DNA of 64,000 bases from an uncultured Anaerolineaceae bacterium (GTDB lineage: Bacteria; Chloroflexota; Anaerolineae; Anaerolineales; Anaerolineaceae): positions 1 through 64,000 of the forward strand of contig CALDSL010000003.1 of assembly GCA_937920255.1 (NCBI GenBank), written 5' to 3'. This document shows positions 1 to 9,019 of this stretch, piece after piece. Below the pieces are notes generated by a model. That model saw only the letters and a program-made list of their open reading frames with translations, searched no databases and was not told where the DNA came from. Each line of letters opens with the position of its first letter. Position 1 is the first letter of the stretch. Position numbers and translations under genes: made by a program.

Positions 1-1958
1 AGCAAATAATCGATCACTTTTTTGACCAGAGCGTTCAATTCCTCTTCGTTCTTCGGCCCTTCGGCGCGCGCGCGAGCTTCCACGCCATCCGCCAGCATGA
101 GCAGGGCGGTCTCACGCGAGCGTGGGCGTGGCCCGGGGTAGCGGAAGCTCTGCTCGTTAATCTTGCTCGGGTCGCCACCGACCGCTTCCAGGGCGCGGGC
201 GTACTGGTAGCGCGCCAGCAGCGTGCCGTGGTGTTCACGGATGAAGTTCTGCACCGGCGGCGGCAGGCGGTAGCGCCGCGCCAGCGTCACGCCATCTTCG
301 ACGTGTTTAATAATCGTGGCGGCGCTGGCCGATGGTTCGATATCATCATGCGGGTTGAGTTGCGCCACGCCCTGGTTCTCAATGAAGAAAGAGGGATTAT
401 TGGCTTTGCCACAGTCGTGGTATAACGCGCCGACACGCGTCAGGAGCGGGTCCGCGCCAATGGCTTCGGCGGCCTGTTCGGCCAGGTTGGATACCTGGAG
501 GCTGTGCTGGTAACTGCCTGGGGCGTTGCGCAGCATAAATTGCAGCAATGGATGGTCAGGGCGCATCAGCTCCAACAGCTGGAGCGCGGTAGTCATCCCG
601 AGCACCTGCGAGAACAGGTACTGGAGCAGCAGGGTGATGCTGGCGGAGGCCAGACCGGTAAAGAACGACGCCCCAATCAGGGTGGCGATGCCGACCATAT
701 CGCTGTAGTTATCGGTCAGGCGATAGGCAAGGATCACTGCCGCGCCTGCCACGCCGATCGCGACGCCCGTCCAGAAGAAGGTGTCCACCCTGCGGCCTTT
801 GTTGAGCACCAAAATTCCGACCAGGCTGGTGAGCATGTAATACAGGGTCAGGTCGAGGCTGTTGTTCAGTCCGTAGGCCGCCAGGATGCTCAGAACCAGC
901 GAGAATACCAGTCCGGCTTCGATGGAAAACAGTGTGGAAACGGTGAGGCCAAACGCCGCCAGCGGGTAAATGTAAGGGATGATGGCGCGGTTGGGGATGA
1001 GGAAACGCGCGCCAAACAGAAAAATCAGGAAGGTGAGGGCGATCATCACCAGGTTGCGCGGGCTGGCCAGCGCGCGGGTGTGACTGCGGCGCACATACAG
1101 CGCGGTGAAAACGCCCAGGAGCAGCACCAGCGCCCCATCGGCGATCAGGTCGGGGTACTCCCGCTTGGGCTGCACCAGGCCAAACTGCTCCAGCGCTTCC
1201 CACACGGTGGTGTTGATGATCTGACCGCGGCGGACAATGATTTCGCCGGCGGCGAAGGTGCGGATCACGGGCTCCACGGCATCACGCGCCCTGGCGCGCG
1301 CGGCCTGGGTCTGTTCCTCGCTGTACAGGCTGTTGGGAGTGAGGAACGGCGACACCGTACCGGTGATCACCAGCGCCAGATCTTCGGGCAGCGAATAGCT
1401 GATCAGGGTGGTGATGCTGCGCCGGGCGGAATCGATCTGATCTTCTCGGATGGTGCTGCGCATGAGTTGCTCGAGCACTTTGAGTGACTCTTCCTGCACC
1501 ATCTGCCAGCGGGCTTCGCTGAGGGTCAGAATCTGGAGCGAGAAATCGCGCGTAAATCTTACCGCGGAGATCGATTCGAGATCGCTGATTTTCTGGTCGA
1601 CCGTGGCAAACGAGTCCTGGCGCACGGTGTTGACATACGCCAGCACCACGCGCATCAGTTCCAACTGCCGGCGCGCGATGGCCGGGTCGGCGGGCAGGTA
1701 AATCGGGCTGACCGCAGCTTCGGCCTCCGCGCGGGCGGTTTCGGTCATCACGCTGCTTTCGTATGAAAGCGAACTGGGCGCGGTGATGTCTTGTGACGCC
1801 ACCTCGCGCAGTTGGATCGGGTACGAAGATGGGCGCGTGGCAATCGGCATCACCAGCGCGGCAAAGGACAAGGCGCACACGCTCAGCAGAATCGCGATGC
1901 GAAACAGCGATTGGCTGGAGTACCAGTGCGAGGGTTTGTCCTGTGAAGCAAACAACAT
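1..1958 (-). CDS. pgpH: PgpH/YqfF-family membrane HD phosphodiesterase (C-terminus cut by window edge)
   Basis: Open frame of about 652 codons running off the left edge. The order is a short N-terminal tail, one membrane segment (about residues 17-35), a large extracytoplasmic region (about 40-290, 7TMR-HDED type), a block of hydrophobic segments (about 300-470, 7TMR-HD type) and an HD domain. The HD signature is visible: SYQHSLQVSNLAEQAAEAIG near residue 483, then LYHDCGK near 513 and FIENQ. In the family this domain hydrolyses the second messenger c-di-AMP at the inner face of the membrane. The ATG at 1958 follows the yqeY stop by a few bases, so the two are probably co-transcribed. Only the last part of the HD domain is missing. 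Confidence 0.92.
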   Translation of the reverse strand, partial: MLFASQDKPSHWYSSQSLFRIAILLSVCALSFAALVMPIATRPSSYPIQLREVASQDITAPSSLSYESSVMTETARAEAEAAVSPIYLPADPAIARRQLELMRVVLAYVNTVRQDSFATVDQKISDLESISAVRFTRDFSLQILTLSEARWQMVQEESLKVLEQLMRSTIREDQIDSARRSITTLISYSLPEDLALVITGTVSPFLTPNSLYSEEQTQAARARARDAVEPVIRTFAAGEIIVRRGQIINTTVWEALEQFGLVQPKREYPDLIADGALVLLLGVFTALYVRRSHTRALASPRNLVMIALTFLIFLFGARFLIPNRAIIPYIYPLAAFGLTVSTLFSIEAGLVFSLVLSILAAYGLNNSLDLTLYYMLTSLVGILVLNKGRRVDTFFWTGVAIGVAGAAVILAYRLTDNYSDMVGIATLIGASFFTGLASASITLLLQYLFSQVLGMTTALQLLELMRPDHPLLQFMLRNAPGSYQHSLQVSNLAEQAAEAIGADPLLTRVGALYHDCGKANNPSFFIENQGVAQLNPHDDIEPSASAATIIKHVEDGVTLARRYRLPPPVQNFIREHHGTLLARYQYARALEAVGGDPSKINEQSFRYPGPRPRSRETALLMLADGVEARARAEGPKNEEELNALVKKVIDYL

Positions 1959-1963
1959 GATGA

Positions 1964-2410
1964 TCAGCCCTGCAGCAGCTCGCGAACCATTCTGCTCACG
2001 CGGTCGTTGGCAGCGCGCCCCTGCAACCGCGGCAATAGTTCCTTCATCACCTTGCCCATATCGGCTGGAGCCGACGCGTTGACTTCGGCGATCACCGCCT
2101 GGGCCGCGACGCGCAGCTCGTCGTCGCTGAGCGGCTGGGGCAGGAACTCTTCCAGGATGGCGATTTCCTCTTCGGCCAGTGCCACCAGATCCGGGCGGCC
2201 GGCTTTCTGCGCGTCGTTGATGGTTTCACGCCGGCTCTTCACCTCTTTTTGAAGCTGGCCGACCACGGCCAGTTCATCCAGCGCGCCGCCTTTCTCCACT
2301 TCCGCCAGCTTGATGGCGGACAGCGCGGTGCGGAAGGTGCGCTTGCGGGCTTCATCATGCGCCCGCATGGCGTCTCGTAGTGCGTTTTCCAGTTTCTGTT
2401 TGGTTTCCAT
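1964..2410 (-). CDS. yqeY: GatB/YqeY-domain protein
   Basis: 148 residues, the usual size for YqeY, starting METKQKLENALRDAMRAHDE. It shows the helical RRETINDAQKAGR and EEEIAILEEFLPQPLS core typical of the family. YqeY resembles the tRNA-binding tail of GatB, the subunit of the tRNA amidotransferase; its exact role is unsettled. A TTG at 2434 would add eight residues and overlap the upstream gene, but the ATG at 2410 with a weak AGAG upstream gives the family-typical N-terminus. It lies between the comEA-like gene and pgpH in a minus-strand run. Confidence 0.9.
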   Translation of the reverse strand: METKQKLENALRDAMRAHDEARKRTFRTALSAIKLAEVEKGGALDELAVVGQLQKEVKSRRETINDAQKAGRPDLVALAEEEIAILEEFLPQPLSDDELRVAAQAVIAEVNASAPADMGKVMKELLPRLQGRAANDRVSRMVRELLQG

Positions 2411-2430
2411 ACTCTCTTGCCCGGTAGGTC

Positions 2431-3006
2431 TCAAAAAATGGTGATCAGGGGTTGGATGGTTTCAAAGATCTTGGGGCCGATGCCCGGCACGTTTTGGATG
2501 TCTTCGATGGCATCGAACGGCCCATTGCTTTCACGGTACTTAATGATCTCGGCGGCTTTGCCTTCGCCGATGCCGGGGAGACTGTCCAGTTCCTCCAGCG
2601 TGGCGGTATTGATGTTGATCAAATGGTTTTCCGGCGCGGTGTCGATCTGCGCTGCGGAGCGCGTTGCGGGCGGCAGGCTGCCGGCTTCGGTGGTGGAGCG
2701 GATTTCTGGGATCACGATCTTTTGTCCGTCCGTGAGCCGCGCCGCGAGATTGATCTGGCTGGCGTCAGCGCTCTCGAGCAGTCCTCCCGCGGCCTGGACC
2801 GCGTCTTCCAGGCGGCTGGCGGCGGGCAGCGGATAAATGCCTTCCTGGAAAACTGCTCCGGTGATGTGTACCACCAGAGGCGCGGGCGTCGGCAGCGCAG
2901 GTAGCTGGATCGCTTCTCCCATCGGCCGAAGATTAATGAGCATCACAAATGCGCCGGCCAGGATACCAAAAAACACTCCGGTAAGTAGAGTCTGCCATGG
3001 CTTCAT
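2431..3006 (-). CDS. ComEA-like helix-hairpin-helix DNA-binding protein
   Basis: 191 residues: one N-terminal membrane anchor (about 5-25), a short proline-rich linker, a SLBB-like segment (VVHITGAVFQEGIYPLPA, near 45-65), then a tandem helix-hairpin-helix C-terminus with ININTATLEELDSLPGIG and NVPGIGPKIFETI. This matches ComEA, the membrane-anchored double-strand DNA receptor of natural transformation. ComEC and other uptake genes are not in the window, although a prepilin peptidase lies at 37 kb. The ATG at 3006 has AAGGA nine bases upstream; an upstream in-frame TTG (3045) is less likely. A 96-base gap to the next gene shows no clear signal. Confidence 0.88.
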   Translation of the reverse strand: MKPWQTLLTGVFFGILAGAFVMLINLRPMGEAIQLPALPTPAPLVVHITGAVFQEGIYPLPAASRLEDAVQAAGGLLESADASQINLAARLTDGQKIVIPEIRSTTEAGSLPPATRSAAQIDTAPENHLININTATLEELDSLPGIGEGKAAEIIKYRESNGPFDAIEDIQNVPGIGPKIFETIQPLITIF

Positions 3007-3102
3007 TGCTTCCATCCTTGTCTGGTGCGGTGTTGGCGAACACAAGAATTATTAACCAGTATAGCCAGGCAAGGGTGGGTGTCAAGTGTGGCTGGCAGTC
3101 TC

Positions 3103-4035
3103 TCAGCTTCCCGAAAGCACTTTTTCCGTCTCCTTCTCCTCAACGGATACCGGCTGCAGCGCCAAACGCTGCTCCATGTTGAGCATGGTCTGAAATGCTG
3201 TAATTGATACTTCCAGCATATCCAGGCTGGGCTCGCGAGTGGTGAGGTTTTGCAGCGCAAGGTTAGGGCGGATCAGCCACTTTACCAGCGGCGAGCTGAG
3301 ATGGTTTGCCATCCAGCGGATGTATTCGTACGCAACACCGGCGAGCAGTGGCAGCAGCAGTACGCGGCTGACATAGCGCCACACGCCAGGCAGCGGGCCA
3401 ATCAGGGCAAACACCAGGATCGACAGGATGATCAGGGTCAGCAGGAACGATGTGCCGCAGCGCGGGTGCTGGAGCGAGTAGCGGGATACATTCTGCGGCG
3501 TGAGTTCCGCGCCGGCCTCAAAGGCGTTGATGGTCTTGTGCTCGGCGCCGTGATAGGCAAACACGCGCTGGATATCCGGCATTTTACCGATCAACCAGAT
3601 GTAGCCTACCATCAGGATCAGGCGCACGACGCCTTCCACCACGTTGCTCCACCAGGCGCTTATGCCCAGCAGCCGCTCCAACAGGTGTCCGGCCCCGGCC
3701 GGTGCCAGGAAAAATACCACGATGGCAAACACCAGTGAAAAGCCGATGGTCAAATACTGCGCCGGGCCTTCAATTTTCTCGCTCTCGTCACCCTGCAAAT
3801 TGGCGGAAAGGGTCAGATACCGGAAACCCAGACCCAGCGCGTCCCACAGCAGTACGAGCCCGCGCAGGAAGGGGATCTTCGCGATCGGGCTGCGGTAGAT
3901 GCCCTGCAACTGCTCGGTTTCGACCACAATCTTGCCATCCGGGGTGCGAAACGCGGCGGCCAGGGCTTTTGAGCCGCGCATGAGTACGCCTTCGATCAAT
4001 GCCTGTCCGCCATATGACGGTAAACGTTCTGCCAT
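3103..4035 (-). CDS. yqhQ: YqhQ / DUF1385 family membrane protein
   Basis: 310 residues opening with MAERLPSYGGQALIEGVLM, the hallmark N-terminus of DUF1385, then RGSKALAAAFRTPDGKIVVE. Several hydrophobic segments follow, and the conserved FAYHGAEHKTINAFEAG and HPRCGTSFLL motifs are present; their His, Glu and Cys suggest a metal-binding membrane enzyme. The family is widespread in Firmicutes and Chloroflexi without a settled biochemical role. The gene lies 18 bases downstream of the M20 peptidase gene and is probably co-transcribed with it. Confidence 0.88.
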   Translation of the reverse strand: MAERLPSYGGQALIEGVLMRGSKALAAAFRTPDGKIVVETEQLQGIYRSPIAKIPFLRGLVLLWDALGLGFRYLTLSANLQGDESEKIEGPAQYLTIGFSLVFAIVVFFLAPAGAGHLLERLLGISAWWSNVVEGVVRLILMVGYIWLIGKMPDIQRVFAYHGAEHKTINAFEAGAELTPQNVSRYSLQHPRCGTSFLLTLIILSILVFALIGPLPGVWRYVSRVLLLPLLAGVAYEYIRWMANHLSSPLVKWLIRPNLALQNLTTREPSLDMLEVSITAFQTMLNMEQRLALQPVSVEEKETEKVLSGS

Positions 4036-4053
4036 ACCTGTCTTTCGTCCTTC

Positions 4054-5436
4054 TTACAGGCCGTGTTCGCCGGCCATGTTATAGATAAAATGGATCACCG
4101 CTTCGATGCCGCGGTACCAGTTGGCGAGGTTCAACTTCTCGTTGGGTGCATGAATGTTATCGTCCGGTAGGCCGAACCCGGTGATCACCGATGGCACGCC
4201 CAAAATCGAGCGCATATCCGTGACCACGGGAATACTGCCACCTTCGCGTTTGTACAACGGAGCCACGCCCCACACCGTTTCCAACGCCTGGGCAAACGAG
4301 CGTACCTGGGGCAGGTCCAGTTCGGAGATGACTGCCGGGCCGCCGCCAAAATAGGTCAGATCCCAGTGGATGCTGGCCGGTGCGTTGGCTTCCAGGTAGC
4401 GCAGCAGCGCCTGGTGAATTTCATCGGGCTGCTGGTTGGGAACCAGCCGGCACGAGATCTTTGCCATCGCCCAGGCGGGAATGACCGTCTTGCGTCCTTC
4501 TTCGACAAAGCCGGAGAGCAGGCCGTGCACGTCGAGGGTCGGGCGGCCGCCGGTCTGTTCGGCGGGGATGAAACCCTGTTCGCCTTTGAGGGCGGGCACG
4601 CCGGTCGCCTGAAGGTAGAAATCTTCGCCCATCGGCAGGCGTGCCATCTGGCGGCGCTCTTCATCACTGAGCGGCTGGACGGCATCGTAAAAACCGGGCA
4701 GGGTCACACGGCCCTGCTCGTCGTGCATGCCCGCGATCAACTCGCACAGGGCGTTGGCAGGGTTGTGCACCACGCCGCCAAAGGAGCCCGAATGCAGGTC
4801 ATGTGCCGGCCCGGTGACGCGCAGCTCGAAGTAGGCCAGCCCGCGCAACCCGTAGATGATGGTGGGGTGCTCGGGGCTGATCATGCCGCCGTCAGCGTTG
4901 AGGACAATATCGCACGCCAGCATTTCTTTGTGCTGGCTCAGGAAAGCGGGCAGGTTGGCGGAGCCAATCTCCTCTTCGCCTTCAATGATGAACTTCAGAT
5001 TAACCGGCGCGGGACCCTGTGCAAGCACCGCCTCGACCGCTTGAACGCAAGCCACCACCTGGCCTTTCATATCCGACGCGCCGCGACCGTACAGATTGCC
5101 ATCGCGCTCCTCGGGTTCGTAGGGCGGCGATTTCCACAGGTCGAGCGGATCGGGTGGCTGCACATCATAGTGGCCGTAGACCAGGATGGTCGGTTTCCCG
5201 GGGATGGCGGCGGGAACTTCGCCATACACCACCGGGTGCCCCGCGGTTTCATGCACCTGCGCGGATGCGCCCAAACCACGCAACCTGGCGGCCAGCCAGT
5301 CAGCGGCGCGGCGCATTTCTTTGCCACTGTCTGCGTAAGTGGACACGGATGGGATACGAACAAGTTCTTTCAAGGCCTCCAACGCTTCGGTCTGGTGACC
5401 GCGTGCATAAGCAACCGCATTCTTGCGAATATCCAT
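4054..5436 (-). CDS. M20 family metallo-dipeptidase
   Basis: 460 residues with the di-zinc peptidase motifs in order: VYGHYDVQPP (metal His about residue 89), YGRGASDMKGQ (bridging Asp about 122) and IEGEEEIGSA (catalytic Glu about 155). Near the C-terminus PVVTDMRSILGVPSVITGFG and NIHAPNEKLNL carry the last His ligand region. The match is closest to the CNDP/PepV-like dipeptidase group; no signal peptide, so probably cytosolic. It is the first gene of a minus-strand run; a TATAAT box about 70 bases upstream fits a promoter. Confidence 0.92.
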   Translation of the reverse strand: MDIRKNAVAYARGHQTEALEALKELVRIPSVSTYADSGKEMRRAADWLAARLRGLGASAQVHETAGHPVVYGEVPAAIPGKPTILVYGHYDVQPPDPLDLWKSPPYEPEERDGNLYGRGASDMKGQVVACVQAVEAVLAQGPAPVNLKFIIEGEEEIGSANLPAFLSQHKEMLACDIVLNADGGMISPEHPTIIYGLRGLAYFELRVTGPAHDLHSGSFGGVVHNPANALCELIAGMHDEQGRVTLPGFYDAVQPLSDEERRQMARLPMGEDFYLQATGVPALKGEQGFIPAEQTGGRPTLDVHGLLSGFVEEGRKTVIPAWAMAKISCRLVPNQQPDEIHQALLRYLEANAPASIHWDLTYFGGGPAVISELDLPQVRSFAQALETVWGVAPLYKREGGSIPVVTDMRSILGVPSVITGFGLPDDNIHAPNEKLNLANWYRGIEAVIHFIYNMAGEHGL

Positions 5437-5505
5437 GATCGTGATCTCTCCTGAGGTTCCTTCATTGCGGCGGATAACCCGATCTATCGCCGCCGGTACC
5501 GGTTG

Positions 5506-5511
5506 ATTATA
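5506..5511 (-). promoter_or_regulatory. Candidate -10 box for the M20 dipeptidase run
   Basis: On the minus strand this reads TATAAT, 70 bases before the M20 gene start and in the gap to the divergent subtilisin gene. No convincing -35 is seen at 16-18 bases, so this is a motif call only. The same 211-base gap also holds a six-base inverted repeat (ATACCG/CGGTAT, about 5598-5617) just before the subtilisin gene, which could be an operator or a leader hairpin. Confidence 0.4.
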
Positions 5512-5647
5512 TGCTATTTTTGAAAGGTTTGCGACTCAACCGCCGTGGCGCGCAAAGGGTTTCCGCATCGTATGATACAATTTTTTGGTGACCAACATAC
5601 CGGTTGTTAGCGGTATATGCAGCAACAATCCCAATGGAGACGGCATC

Positions 5648-8065
5648 ATGCAGTTTAAATCTATTCTGGTTGCGCTGATTTGCGTCCTTGTCTGCAGTGC
5701 TTTTGTACCCGCGGCCATGCCGGTTGCGGCGCAGCCGCCCCAACCGGTGGGTGACCAACCCGAATTTGTGCCTGGCATCCTCATCGTCGGGTATGAGAAA
5801 GGCAGTCCACCGCGGCTGATGGATCTCCCGCGCGAAGCTGGCATGGCAGCCAAAGGGCAGGAGCTTCAGGCCCTGAATGCCTTGAACATCGTCAAGATCA
5901 GCGTACCGGTAGGGCAGGAAGAGCAAATCCGGCAGGAGCTGCTGCAAAACCCGGATGTACGCTACGTGGAAATGGATTATCTGGCGTACGCGCAGCTTAT
6001 CCCTAACGATCCGCGCTGGCCGGAACAGTATGGTCCGCAGGCCGTTAACGCGCCGGAGGCGTGGGATATCACCACGGGTTCGAGCGATATTGTGCTTGCG
6101 GTGATCGATTCAGGCATCGACTCGCGCCACCCGGAGTTTTCCGGCCGGCTGGCGCGCGGTTATGATTTTATTGACGACGACAGTACGCCGCAGGACGACT
6201 GCGGCCACGGAACGCACGTGGCCGGCATCGCCGCGGCCACGGGGAACAACCGCAGGGGCGTCGCCGGGATCGACTGGCATTCGAAAGTCATGCCCATCCG
6301 CGTGATCCACGATACCGGCGCGAGCTGCTCGGGGCCAACCAGCGGGCTGGCAAGCGGGATTGTGTATGCCGTCCAGCACGGGGCAAAGGTGATCAACCTG
6401 AGCGTGGGACTGGCGCCCGGCGCGTTCTCGCAGACTCTGGAAGATGCGGTCACTTATGCCTACCAGCAGGGCGTGGCGGTATTCGCCGCAGCGGGGAATT
6501 ACGGCGGAACCAGCCTGCTTCACCCGGCCTCGGCGCAGTACGCGCTGGCGGTGGGCGCCGCCAACCGCAGTCTGACCGACAAGGCCTCTTTCTCTAATGC
6601 CAGCAATCTGGCCGGCCAGCGGATGGTGGTCGCGCCGGGCGTAAACATCCTCTCAACCACACCCAATCATTCGTTCCTGTACGAGGAATTTGGCGTCACG
6701 CGCAACTACGGCATCCTTTCCGGTACATCGATGGCCACGCCGCACGTATCTGGCGCGGCGACCCTGATGGCGGCTCTGCCAGCATTTGACACCCCGGATA
6801 AGATCTACCAGGCGATCATTGCCACAGCGTTGGATATCGGCCCGGAGGATGGATGGGATCGCAATACCGGTTATGGACTGCTGCAAATCGAACTGGCGAT
6901 GGGTTTTGAGGACTTCACTCCGCCTCCGGTGGAAGAACCGGGTGTGGTATATGACTACGTCACTTCGGTGGATTGTCCCGAGGTAACATATGAATGGGAT
7001 GATGCCAGCGGAGGGCTGCCAGTTCCGCTGGTGAGCGCCGACGCGCGCGCGGAGATTACCCTATCCGCGCCAATACCGTATGCCGGCCAAAGTTTTTCGA
7101 GCATCACCGTCAGCGCCAACGGGTATGTCTCGTTTGGCGCAGAGAGTATGCCCTATTCCGATAAGATCAACTATCCCATCCCCTGGCCAGCGCCGCCCAA
7201 TTTGATGGTTGCTCCCTACTGGTCAGATTTGAGCCAGTCGGTGGGTGGGGGCGTGTATTATCTCGATCTTGCCGACCGCCTGATCGTGCAATGGGATGAG
7301 GTTTCCATTCAGGGCATGGTGCCGCAAAACAGCCTGCTGACCTTTCAGGTGATCTTCTATCGCACCAGCGGGCATATCCTGTTCCAGTACCGCACGCTGC
7401 GTGGCCCGCATTCGGATGGCGACCGCGGAACCGTGGGCCTGGAGTACGGCAGCAGCTCCGGCACGCAGGTTTCCTATAATCAGGCCGGAAAACTGAGACC
7501 GGAAATGGCGATCCTGTTCGTCCCGGCTGAACCGGGCAGTACGCGCAACCTGTTTGACTGCCTGCTGGTGACGCGCGAGGATTTTCTCGGTTGTAACCAA
7601 CTCCCGCCATTTGGCGTCGATCTGCCGGATACCGCGCCGCCCCTGGCCGATGGGACAGAACTGACCATCCGGCTGCTGCGCTCAGTGCCACGTAATTGGC
7701 CGGAGAATTTCCTGCCAGTTGAGGCGTACGCGGGTATCGACATCCAGCCCGACCCGCCGGAAGCAGTGGTGTGCTACACCTACACCGGCGCGGACGTGTT
7801 GAAGGCCGGTGGCCGCCCGCAAAATCTGTTCCTGGCCAACTACCGGCCCAGCGGCCGGCGCTGGGAGCGGCTGCCGACCGTGGCGGAACCGCTCGCCAGC
7901 CAGCTTCGCGCCGAAGTGGATCATTTCTCCATTTTTGGCGTATTCGCGCTGCAGCCTTCGCGTCTGCCCGAGACAGGCGCCGATCTGACGGCTGGTTTTT
8001 CGCCGCTGATTGTGGTCGCGCTGGGCGTGGTGGCTTTGGCGCTGCTGCGCCGGGTGCTGCTGTAA
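5648..8065 (+). CDS. Secreted subtilisin-family serine protease with LPETG sorting signal
   Basis: 805 residues. N-terminal signal peptide (MQFKSILVALICVLVCSAF to VAAQ), an I9-type propeptide up to about residue 120, then a full S8 domain: Asp154 in VLAVIDSGID, His187 in GHGTHVAG, Ser361 in GTSMATPHVSG. After about residue 430 comes a beta-rich region resembling a nidogen-like or propeller-edge domain (SANGYVSFG, YWSDLSQ, VQWDEVS). The C-terminus has LPETG at about 773-777, a hydrophobic stretch and an RR-containing tail, the layout of a sortase substrate. The ATG at 5648 is chosen because it begins the signal peptide and has GGAG upstream. The next gene, four bases on, encodes a sortase. Confidence 0.93.
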   Translation: MQFKSILVALICVLVCSAFVPAAMPVAAQPPQPVGDQPEFVPGILIVGYEKGSPPRLMDLPREAGMAAKGQELQALNALNIVKISVPVGQEEQIRQELLQNPDVRYVEMDYLAYAQLIPNDPRWPEQYGPQAVNAPEAWDITTGSSDIVLAVIDSGIDSRHPEFSGRLARGYDFIDDDSTPQDDCGHGTHVAGIAAATGNNRRGVAGIDWHSKVMPIRVIHDTGASCSGPTSGLASGIVYAVQHGAKVINLSVGLAPGAFSQTLEDAVTYAYQQGVAVFAAAGNYGGTSLLHPASAQYALAVGAANRSLTDKASFSNASNLAGQRMVVAPGVNILSTTPNHSFLYEEFGVTRNYGILSGTSMATPHVSGAATLMAALPAFDTPDKIYQAIIATALDIGPEDGWDRNTGYGLLQIELAMGFEDFTPPPVEEPGVVYDYVTSVDCPEVTYEWDDASGGLPVPLVSADARAEITLSAPIPYAGQSFSSITVSANGYVSFGAESMPYSDKINYPIPWPAPPNLMVAPYWSDLSQSVGGGVYYLDLADRLIVQWDEVSIQGMVPQNSLLTFQVIFYRTSGHILFQYRTLRGPHSDGDRGTVGLEYGSSSGTQVSYNQAGKLRPEMAILFVPAEPGSTRNLFDCLLVTREDFLGCNQLPPFGVDLPDTAPPLADGTELTIRLLRSVPRNWPENFLPVEAYAGIDIQPDPPEAVVCYTYTGADVLKAGGRPQNLFLANYRPSGRRWERLPTVAEPLASQLRAEVDHFSIFGVFALQPSRLPETGADLTAGFSPLIVVALGVVALALLRRVLL

Positions 8066-8069
8066 GCGT

Positions 8070-8777
8070 ATGAGGGGTATCTGCCGTGCGCGGTGGCTGT
8101 GCTTGGCGGTGATGATTTTCCTCGCGGGGTGCCAGGCGGCGATTACTCCCTCGGCTATCCAGTCGCCTTTGGCAGAAACGACAACCACGCTGCCTGCGCC
8201 AGTCCAGCATACGCGGGCCACGCCATTAGCCATCACGGAAACGCCGCCCGCTGTCCTGAAACCCTCCGCGACACCGCTCCCGGATTCACTGGAGGAGCTG
8301 GCGCGCGGCGTGCATGGCAAAAGGCTGGTTGAATGGGTGGAACTACCGGCCATCCGCGTGCGTGCGCCGGTGCGCCCGGTGGGATGGAGTGCCGAATCGG
8401 TGGAGGATCTGCCGGAATGGGACAACCCCGAGGCAGAAGTGGGGTGGGTGGTATCCAGCGCGCTCCCGGGCGACGCGGGAAATATCATTCTTTACGGGCA
8501 TAACAACATCCATTCCTCGGTCTTTCTGCGCCTGTCAGAGATGCAACCCGGCGATGAAATAGCACTAACGACTGGCGAGGGAGAGTGGCGTTACCGGGTG
8601 AAAGAGGTGAGGATTCTGGAAATCGGCGGGGAAGAAGCCGACCAGCGCGCCTACCAGCAATACCTGCAGCCCGGTGAGGAAGCGTTGTTGACGTTACTGT
8701 CCTGCTGGCCGCCTGATAACAACACCCACCGCGTGATCGTGAAGGCCCTGCCGGAAAGTGACGCGCCGAATCGCTAG
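8070..8777 (+). CDS. Sortase with lipoprotein-type signal peptide
   Basis: 235 residues. The N-terminus has a hydrophobic run ending in a lipobox, FLAGC, with Cys21 as the likely lipidated residue, then a low-complexity Thr/Pro linker to about residue 85. The sortase fold follows, with the catalytic triad in place: His144 in LYGHNN, Cys212 in LLSCWPP and Arg221 in NTHRVIV. Sortases cleave LPXTG-type signals and join the protein to a cell-surface acceptor. Its start lies four bases past the stop of an LPETG protease, so that protein is the obvious substrate. No good ribosome site precedes the ATG, suggesting translational coupling. Lipid anchoring instead of a transmembrane helix is unusual. 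Confidence 0.9.
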   Translation: MRGICRARWLCLAVMIFLAGCQAAITPSAIQSPLAETTTTLPAPVQHTRATPLAITETPPAVLKPSATPLPDSLEELARGVHGKRLVEWVELPAIRVRAPVRPVGWSAESVEDLPEWDNPEAEVGWVVSSALPGDAGNIILYGHNNIHSSVFLRLSEMQPGDEIALTTGEGEWRYRVKEVRILEIGGEEADQRAYQQYLQPGEEALLTLLSCWPPDNNTHRVIVKALPESDAPNR

Positions 8778-8812
8778 AAGTTTTGAAACCCCTATGCTAA
8801 AATGCAGGCACA

Positions 8813-8902
8813 GGATCAGGTGGTCGGTATCAAGGAAAACTTGACCGGCGTGGGGTGGCCACAGCCCTTCGAAAAGTACCGCTGACCTTGAACACCGATC
8901 CT
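8813..8902 (+). promoter_or_regulatory. Unidentified structured leader upstream of the F420/molybdenum hydroxylase operon
   Basis: In the 242-base gap after the sortase gene, 8822-8835 (GGTCGGTATCAAGG) can pair with 8886-8901 (CCTTGAACACCGATCC) over 13 base pairs with two small bulges; GGATC at 8813-8817 is a competing partner for GATCC at 8897-8901. The about 50-base interior contains a TCAAG/CTTGA mini-hairpin and a GGGGTGGCCACAGCCC segment that can fold on itself. A TGCTAAAAT motif (8795-8803) just before could be an extended -10. I compared it by eye with purine, TPP, cobalamin, fluoride and THF riboswitch cores and saw no match. The remaining bases to 9019 hold the ribosome site AAGGAGG of the next gene. 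Confidence 0.4.
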
Positions 8903-9019
8903 ATGAAAAAGTACCTCACCCACCGGGCAGCATTTTTCCGCGCGAGAACGGAATTGAGCGCGTCATTTTGGGTTTTGATGCAACCGCCTGCGATTCGAGA
9001 AGAATAAGGAGGAAAATTC

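Noticed and set aside
504..1487. Long plus-strand frame of 327 codons opposite the PgpH gene
   Set aside because: Low-complexity, Gln/Gly/Arg-rich translation without motifs; the minus strand encodes a clear HD-domain protein here.
8778..9019. Known riboswitch (purine, TPP, cobalamin, THF, fluoride)
   Set aside because: None of the recalled conserved cores is present; kept only as an unidentified structure.
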